A stretch of DNA of 10,020 nucleotides. It comes from an uncultured Bryobacterales bacterium. Lineage in GTDB: Bacteria; Acidobacteriota; Terriglobia; Bryobacterales; UBA6623. Made by a program: the position numbers and the translations under genes. Shown here piece after piece: positions 6,359-10,020 of the stretch (positions are counted from its first letter, which is position 1; each line of letters opens with the position of its first letter). The notes beneath the pieces are model-generated. The model ran no database searches. It saw only the letters and a program-made list of their open reading frames with translations, and was not told where the DNA came from. Location: positions 1-10,020 of the forward strand of contig CAMPKL010000082.1 of assembly GCA_946887065.1 (NCBI GenBank), read 5' to 3'.

Positions 6359-7648
6359 ATGGGAGGCTTCAGCACCGGTCCGGCAGTGGTGTGCCTCGAG
6401 CACCTGGCGTCCTGGGCACGCCTCCTGCGCGGCCGGGAGAGCGTCCGGCGCTATCAGCTCCGGGCGCTGCAACGCTTAGTTCGCCATGCTGGCGATCAGG
6501 TTCCCTACTATCGCCGGATCTTCGCGTCCGCCCAAGTCGGCCCCGCCGACCTGCGCAGCCTCGACGCTTTGACCCAGTTCCCGATTAGCTCCAAGAACGA
6601 CTTTCAGCAGGCCCCGCTTTCGTCGCGCTTCGCTGCCGGCTTCAGTGTGGACAATTGTCGCGTCCATGAGACTTCCGGCTCCACCGGCGAGCGCATGCTT
6701 ATAGCTCGAACGCCGACGGAGGAATTGAGACTCTTCGGACGGCGATTGCGCTCCCAGATCCTCAACGGATTGCGCCCTTGGCATCGCCGGCTCATCATCG
6801 GGGCGAGCCCGCGCAAGCTGGCCAGTCACAAGCTCGGCGTCTTCCGAACTTCGGGTATGGATCTCTCTCTCTCGCCAAAGCAAATGTTGGACGAAGCCGA
6901 GCGCCTCCGGCCCCACATCATCAAGGGTCCGCCCGGAGCCTTGGAAGTCCTCCTTGAAGAAGACCCGCAACGCCTTTCGGCGCTTTCGCTTGAGTTGATC
7001 CTTAGCGGCGCCGAGCAGTTGCCCGCCGGTCTCCGAGATCGACTGGAAGCGCACTGCGCTTGCCGTGTCATCGACTCCTATGGCGCGGTCGAGTGCAATC
7101 TCATCGCCTGGGAATGCAGCCGCTGCGGGATGTATCACACCTGCGATGATTCCGTAATCGTTGAGGTTTGGAATGGAGATCGGCCGGCGGCGCCCGGAGA
7201 AGAAGGGGATGTCGTCGTCACCGCCCTGCATAGCTACGCGATGCCCTTCATCCGCTATCGCGTCGGAGACCGCGTCTTGCTTCCCGTCTCGCCGGCCCCG
7301 TGCAACATCCCGTTTGGAGTGATCCACAGGATCCAAGGCCGGTCGGTCGACTACTTGCGCTTCCCCGGCAACATCGCCGTCAGCCCCTATCAGATCATGG
7401 ACCAACTCGACTCCATCCAGGAGATTCGCCGTTACCAGGTTGTACAAGATGACGCCCGTTCGGTCCAGGTCACGTTCGAAGCCGCGGTCGCCAACGATTC
7501 GTCGATCGAGCAGCGCGTGCGCGATAGTCTGAAGCAAGTGCTGCCCGGCGGCGTCGTCATCCAATCTCGCCGCGTGGATCGCATCGATTCCACAGCAGCC
7601 TCCAAACGGCGCTTCGTGCAATCCCGAATTACAAGTGCCGTTGCCTAA
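6359..7648 (+). CDS. PaaK/CapK-family adenylate-forming ligase (phenylacetate-CoA ligase-like)
   Basis: This 429-residue protein matches the phenylacetate-CoA ligase/CapK branch (COG1541) of adenylate-forming enzymes, which activate a carboxylic acid with ATP, often going on to a CoA thioester. The phosphate-binding loop is ETSGSTGE (104-111). The adenine/acid motif is DSYGAVE (239-245), RYRVGDR (299-305) holds the ribose-binding Asp, and a C-terminal lysine candidate is K416 (SKRRF). The length is normal for the family. The stretch after the second motif has C253, C256, H260 and C262 (WECSRCGMYHTCDD), more cysteines than usual and possibly a metal site. The open frame continues up to an ATG at 6281, but the extra 26 residues look non-homologous and would abut the divergent start codon, so 6359 is preferred; no ribosome binding site decides it. 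The gene ends at the start of the acyltransferase homologue, implying co-transcription. The real substrate could be aromatic, fatty or a sugar-linked acid. Confidence 0.85.
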   Translation: MGGFSTGPAVVCLEHLASWARLLRGRESVRRYQLRALQRLVRHAGDQVPYYRRIFASAQVGPADLRSLDALTQFPISSKNDFQQAPLSSRFAAGFSVDNCRVHETSGSTGERMLIARTPTEELRLFGRRLRSQILNGLRPWHRRLIIGASPRKLASHKLGVFRTSGMDLSLSPKQMLDEAERLRPHIIKGPPGALEVLLEEDPQRLSALSLELILSGAEQLPAGLRDRLEAHCACRVIDSYGAVECNLIAWECSRCGMYHTCDDSVIVEVWNGDRPAAPGEEGDVVVTALHSYAMPFIRYRVGDRVLLPVSPAPCNIPFGVIHRIQGRSVDYLRFPGNIAVSPYQIMDQLDSIQEIRRYQVVQDDARSVQVTFEAAVANDSSIEQRVRDSLKQVLPGGVVIQSRRVDRIDSTAASKRRFVQSRITSAVA

Positions 7649-7652
7649 CTCA

Positions 7653-8570
7653 ATGCCTTCCGGCTTTGTAGCCTGGCAAGATGTACGGCGCATCTGGACT
7701 CTAACGTGCGGTGGACTGCTTGCGCAGTTCGTCCCCGAGCGCGCTTCCGCTTCCGTCAGTCGCATTCTCTTTCGCGCCTACAAACTGATCCGTAATCAAA
7801 CCATCCTCGACCTCGAAGGAAAGATCCGCAAGGCATTGCCGGCAAATTCTCGCCCCGACCCGCGCGCCATCGCCGAGCAACACATCCTGATGCGCCTCGA
7901 AGACATCTGGGGCCGCTTGCGCGGTATGCGCCGTTTCGGCTGGCATCCCCACATCGAATGGCAGGGCCTGGAACGTCTCGACGCTCCCCTGCGCGAAGGT
8001 CGCGGAATCATCCTCTGGAGCATGCGCTTCTCCAGCGCAACAGTTCTCAAGCACGGTTTTTATAGGAGAGGCGCGCCTTTCGTTCACCTCAGCCGCGCCG
8101 ACCACGGCTCCTCCACGTCGACCACGCTCGGGCTCCGCGTCGCCGCGCCCCTCTACTGCCGCGCCGAGGACTGCTACCTGAAAGCACGCATTCAGATTCC
8201 GCTCGATGAATCGCTAAGCTACGTCCAGACGCTGCGTGAACGCCTGCGCGCCGGCAACATCGTCTCGATCTTCGGAGAACACGAAGGGCGACAAAATTAC
8301 GAAGCTCACTTGTTCGGAACCACGATCAAACTAGCACTCGGCGCGCCGTCCCTTGCCTGGCTTGAGAACGCCGCGCTCTTCACCATCGCCCCGATCCGCA
8401 TCGGTCCGTTCCGCTTCCGCATCGTCATCGACGACGCCATTCCCACGGAACTGGCAACCCCTCGCCGGAAATTCGCCGAGCAAGCCGCGCAGGAGTACGC
8501 TCGCCGCCTCGAAGCGCGTATTCTCGAACATCCGGCCGACTGGCAAGGTTGGCTCTATCGCGAGTTCTAA
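7653..8570 (+). CDS. LpxL/HtrB-type lysophospholipid acyltransferase homologue with altered active site
   Basis: This 305-residue protein has the layout of the lipid A biosynthesis acyltransferase family (PF03279), peripheral inner-membrane enzymes that transfer fatty acyl chains. Recognisable parts are GRGIILWSMRFSSAT (116-130) where the family has the catalytic HX4(D/E) box, GNIVSIFGEHEGRQ (191-204) with the following LFG, the APSLAWLENAALFTIAP block (221-237), and a C-terminal HPADWQGWL (293-301). At the catalytic box the His is Met124 and the acidic residue is Ala129, so the normal charge-relay pair is absent, although surrounding sequence is intact and the frame is clean. It may be an inactive or repurposed acyltransferase. 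An in-frame GTG at 7635 would overlap the ligase gene by 14 bases. ATG 7653 sits four bases past the ligase stop. Neither has a clear ribosome binding site, which fits translational coupling. The ligase neighbour suggests a joint role in acylating a lipid or envelope product (inference). Confidence 0.7.
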   Translation: MPSGFVAWQDVRRIWTLTCGGLLAQFVPERASASVSRILFRAYKLIRNQTILDLEGKIRKALPANSRPDPRAIAEQHILMRLEDIWGRLRGMRRFGWHPHIEWQGLERLDAPLREGRGIILWSMRFSSATVLKHGFYRRGAPFVHLSRADHGSSTSTTLGLRVAAPLYCRAEDCYLKARIQIPLDESLSYVQTLRERLRAGNIVSIFGEHEGRQNYEAHLFGTTIKLALGAPSLAWLENAALFTIAPIRIGPFRFRIVIDDAIPTELATPRRKFAEQAAQEYARRLEARILEHPADWQGWLYREF

Positions 8571-8615
8571 ACCTCCCGCGAGCGTGAGCCGCGCCGAGTC
8601 GTTTGCGCGTCCCAG

Positions 8616-9278
8616 CTACGGCAGGCGCTTGATCTTGAGATTGCGGAATTCCACTTTGGCTCCGGGAGGATCTACCGGATGCGCCGACTGCAAACCGATG
8701 GCGCCCGAAGCTAACCTCGCATCGTGGGCGTCCACTACTTTGCGGCCGTTGTAGAGGACCACGAGGTGGTCTCCGTTCATGGTCACTTCGAAGGTATTCC
8801 ACTGGTCCGGAACGATCGTCGCGTCGGCAGGAGCCCGAGCCACCTCAACAATGCTGCCTGTCAGGTAGGCGCCAGGGCGGTTCTCCAGAAGCTTGTCGCG
8901 GATTTGCAACTCATAACCGCTGATGGCGCCGGCCGGCGCCGGTGAGCCGCTGCCCTCGCGCCGCTGTCGCAACATCAACGCTGAGTTGATGCCCGGGTGG
9001 GCGCGGAACTCCGCCTTCAGCACGAAGTTCGCAAAATCCTGCTTAGTCAAGACAGTCGCGCCCGGAGCGCTCTGGTCGTTCTCGATCACTCCGTCGACCA
9101 CTCGCCAAACGGCCTCTTGCCCAGGACGCAGGTCCCAGCCGTCCAGCGACTTGCCGTCAAACAGCAGCGTAAACCCGTCCCGCTTTTCCTCGGCCGTCAG
9201 TTGATTGGCAGCCGACTGGGTCTGGCCCCAGCCACTGCAAATGCCGACAGTCAACATCAATATTAGGAAGCGCTTCAT
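8616..9278 (-). CDS. Secreted DUF1080 (3-keto-disaccharide hydrolase family) protein
   Basis: This is a 220-residue single-domain protein with a signal peptide (basic MKR, hydrophobic core to about residue 14, likely cut near 18-20). The mature part is a PF06439 domain, a concanavalin-like beta-jellyroll. Motifs in order are FTLLFDGKSLDGWDL (36-50), WRVVDGVIEN, FANFVLKAEFRAHPGINSAL with LMLRQ following, GYELQIRD, WNTFEVTMNGDHLVVLYNG and the closing GAIGLQ...VEFRNLKIKRL. Some relatives cleave 3-keto-glycosides, but many are uncharacterised, so the substrate is uncertain. AAGGAG (9287-9292) lies eight bases before the ATG and fixes the start. The gene stands alone, convergent to the acyltransferase gene with a 45-base gap. 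Its likely place is the periplasm or cell surface, in breakdown of plant or microbial carbohydrate. Confidence 0.92.
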   Translation of the reverse strand: MKRFLILMLTVGICSGWGQTQSAANQLTAEEKRDGFTLLFDGKSLDGWDLRPGQEAVWRVVDGVIENDQSAPGATVLTKQDFANFVLKAEFRAHPGINSALMLRQRREGSGSPAPAGAISGYELQIRDKLLENRPGAYLTGSIVEVARAPADATIVPDQWNTFEVTMNGDHLVVLYNGRKVVDAHDARLASGAIGLQSAHPVDPPGAKVEFRNLKIKRLP

Positions 9279-9320
9279 ACCATGCTCTCCTTTGAGCCAG
9301 GACTCTTAGTGCACTGGCAC

Positions 9321-9326
9321 ATTGTA
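9321..9326 (-). promoter_or_regulatory. Candidate -10 box for the DUF1080 gene
   Basis: On the minus strand TACAAT (five of six to the sigma-70 -10 consensus) lies about 43 bases before the start codon in otherwise GC-rich DNA. No convincing -35 is found 16-18 bases upstream, so the call is weak. An 8-base palindrome AGTGCACT (about 9308-9315) lies at the predicted start site. Confidence 0.25.
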
Positions 9327-9501
9327 TACCGCGCCGGGCTGCGCGTAGCTGCGCGGCTGTTCGGCCTCGATTGGCGAAAAGGGCCACAGGCTGCACAGAA
9401 GCGGTCACCCGGCGATGGCAGGACTGCGATACACTCAAAATTCAGTCGGCGCAAGCCGCTCAAACGAGACTGAGCGGAGCGAGGCGGCGATTTCCTTAGC
9501 T

Positions 9502-9588
9502 GCTGGAGTGGCGGAATTGGCAGACGCACGGGACTCAAAATCCCGCGACCTTACGGTCATGTGGGTTCGACCCCCACCTCCAGCACCA
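9502..9588 (+). tRNA. tRNA-Leu, anticodon CAA (reads UUG), CCA encoded
   Basis: The sequence folds as a class-II tRNA. The seven-pair acceptor stem is GCTGGAG/CTCCAGC, followed by discriminator A and an encoded CCA (9586-9588). The D-arm contains GGAATTGGCAGAC. The anticodon stem CGGGA/TCCCG holds the loop CTCAAAA, which places CAA at positions 34-36. The long variable arm GACC-TTAC-GGTC is typical of tRNA-Leu, and the T-arm is GTGGG-TTCGACC-CCCAC. All stems are perfectly paired. No clear promoter or terminator was found around it. Confidence 0.97.
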
Positions 9589-9770
9589 ACCTTCATTCTT
9601 GGACGCAGCACCCGAGCCGAATGAACAGGCAGGGCACGAGGCCCCCGCTGCGGCGATGGGGATGGAGCCATCCGGCGAAGGCCCCCCTCTGCCGCTCCTC
9701 AGTCGAGTGCGACGGGCGGCTCCGGCGGGAAAGGCAAACAGAAGCGAATGGGCTTCACAGGAGGAAGACA

Positions 9771-9869
9771 GTGCGCGACGATCGCGCTGCTCCGCTGACC
9801 GCTTCCCCCAGTTTCATCTGCGTAAAGTTTCAAAAAGTGATGCTTTACGTTTTCGATTCGAGAGCCTGA
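9771..9869 (+). CDS. Possible 32-residue small ORF with a strong ribosome binding site
   Basis: A perfect AGGAGG (9759-9764) lies six bases before GTG 9771, which opens a frame of 32 residues ending at a TGA. The peptide has no recognisable motif; its middle (FICVKFQKVMLYVF) is hydrophobic and could sit in a membrane. The same bases contain the CGTAAAG/CTTTACG inverted repeat. It could be a small protein or leader peptide, or a chance arrangement, and I would not annotate it firmly. Confidence 0.15.
   Translation: MRDDRAAPLTASPSFICVKFQKVMLYVFDSRA
9821..9849 (+). repeat. Inverted repeat CGTAAAG ... CTTTACG
   Basis: A 7-bp perfect stem with a 15-base AT-rich loop is followed by TTTTC on the plus strand. 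It is a weak candidate for a terminator of the tRNA transcript, 230 bases downstream. The long loop and low-GC stem argue against a strong one. Confidence 0.25.
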
Positions 9870-9968
9870 CCCGTCGGCAGGCCCGTTGCCCTCCGTAAGT
9901 CAGGCGGACCACCTTCTGTCCGCAGCCTGATGAGGCTCTGGCGGCTGAAGCTGGCCAAGCGAGTTCCC

Positions 9969-10000
9969 AAAAGACGAAAAGTCCTGACGTTTGTCAGGAC
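9969..10000 (-). terminator. Rho-independent terminator for a minus-strand gene beyond the right edge
   Basis: Read on the minus strand, GTCCTGAC-AAAC-GTCAGGAC forms a perfect 8-bp stem with a 4-base loop, followed at once by TTTTCGTCTTTT. This is the classic intrinsic terminator layout. In the plus direction the hairpin is followed by CATCCG with no T-run, so it is directional. The gene it would end is not visible. The alternative is one copy of a dispersed hairpin repeat. Confidence 0.55.
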
Positions 10001-10020
10001 CATCCGTCCGCCCGAACTGG

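Larger units (their letters stand above)
9589..10020. other. 432 bases without a supported gene, rich in inverted repeats
   Basis: Short open frames exist on both strands, but none shows recognisable domains or convincing coding character. What can be seen is GGATGG-AG-CCATCC (about 9661-9674), CGTAAAG/CTTTACG (9821-9849) and CCTGAC/GTCAGG (9865-9870 with 9899-9904). Further along are GCGGAC/GTCCGC (9904-9923), AGCCT/AGGCT (9924-9937) and the perfect hairpin at 9981-10000. CCTGAC with its partner GTCAGG occurs in two separate inverted repeats, at 9865-9904 and 9983-9998. Downstream of a tRNA this could be a decayed insertion, a dispersed hairpin repeat or simply an intergenic spacer. No copy of the tRNA 3' end that would mark an integrated element is present. 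Confidence 0.5.

Noticed and set aside
6476..7765. 429-residue minus-strand open frame
   Set aside because: It is antisense to the ligase gene, whose adenylation motifs are clear, and has no recognisable content of its own.
9341..9360. Tandem GCTGCGCG direct repeat in the DUF1080-tRNA gap
   Set aside because: There are only two short GC-rich copies, easily expected by chance at this composition.
9599..9898. 99-residue plus-strand open frame after the tRNA
   Set aside because: Its composition is Ala/Pro/Arg-rich with no motif or ribosome binding site, and it begins only 11 bases past the tRNA. It looks like a chance frame.
9502..10020. tRNA-Leu as an occupied integration site
   Set aside because: No second copy of the tRNA 3' end and no integrase are visible in the window.
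1..10020. CRISPR array, insertion sequence or defence system
   Set aside because: No regularly spaced repeats, transposase, nuclease or toxin-antitoxin motifs were seen on either strand.

Overview
This window looks like a chromosomal stretch of a GC-rich, Gram-negative-type bacterium. Codon use is strongly GC-biased, genes are tightly packed, there is a lipid-A-acyltransferase-type protein, and a tRNA carries an encoded CCA end. The secreted DUF1080 (3-keto-disaccharide hydrolase family) protein is typical of Acidobacteriota, Planctomycetota, Verrucomicrobiota and Bacteroidota. My best guess is an acidobacterium related to Bryobacterales/Solibacter, but this is inference from style and gene content only.

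Layout. Positions 1-2698 (minus) hold the first 899 codons of the glutamate synthase large subunit (gltB), which runs off the left edge just inside its FMN domain. It has a leader of about 137 nt that contains a strong two-tier hairpin. Upstream on the same strand is an HDOD-domain signalling protein (2914-3789). Divergent from it are a CbiO-like ABC ATPase (3864-4556) and an ABC-2-type permease (4562-5371), five bases apart and evidently one transporter operon. Convergent with the permease is a MauE/DoxX-type membrane protein fused to a thioredoxin domain (5375-6280, minus).

Divergent from that is a second two-gene operon: a PaaK/CapK-type adenylate-forming ligase (6359-7648) and a LpxL/HtrB-type acyltransferase homologue (7653-8570) that lacks the family's catalytic His and Glu. 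The simplest reading is activation of a carboxylic acid followed by a transfer or binding step in lipid or envelope-glycan modification, but the substrate cannot be read from the sequence. Next is a secreted DUF1080 protein (8616-9278, minus), then tRNA-Leu(CAA) at 9502-9588. The last 430 bases hold no gene I can support. They are rich in inverted repeats and end in a perfect 8-bp hairpin that reads as a rho-independent terminator for a minus-strand gene beyond the right edge.

Most of the content is housekeeping or ordinary accessory material, and no clearly new multi-gene system is visible. The points worth a second look are the gltB leader structure, the CbiO-like ATPase paired with an ABC-2 permease, the MauE-thioredoxin fusion, and the ligase next to an apparently catalytically altered acyltransferase.
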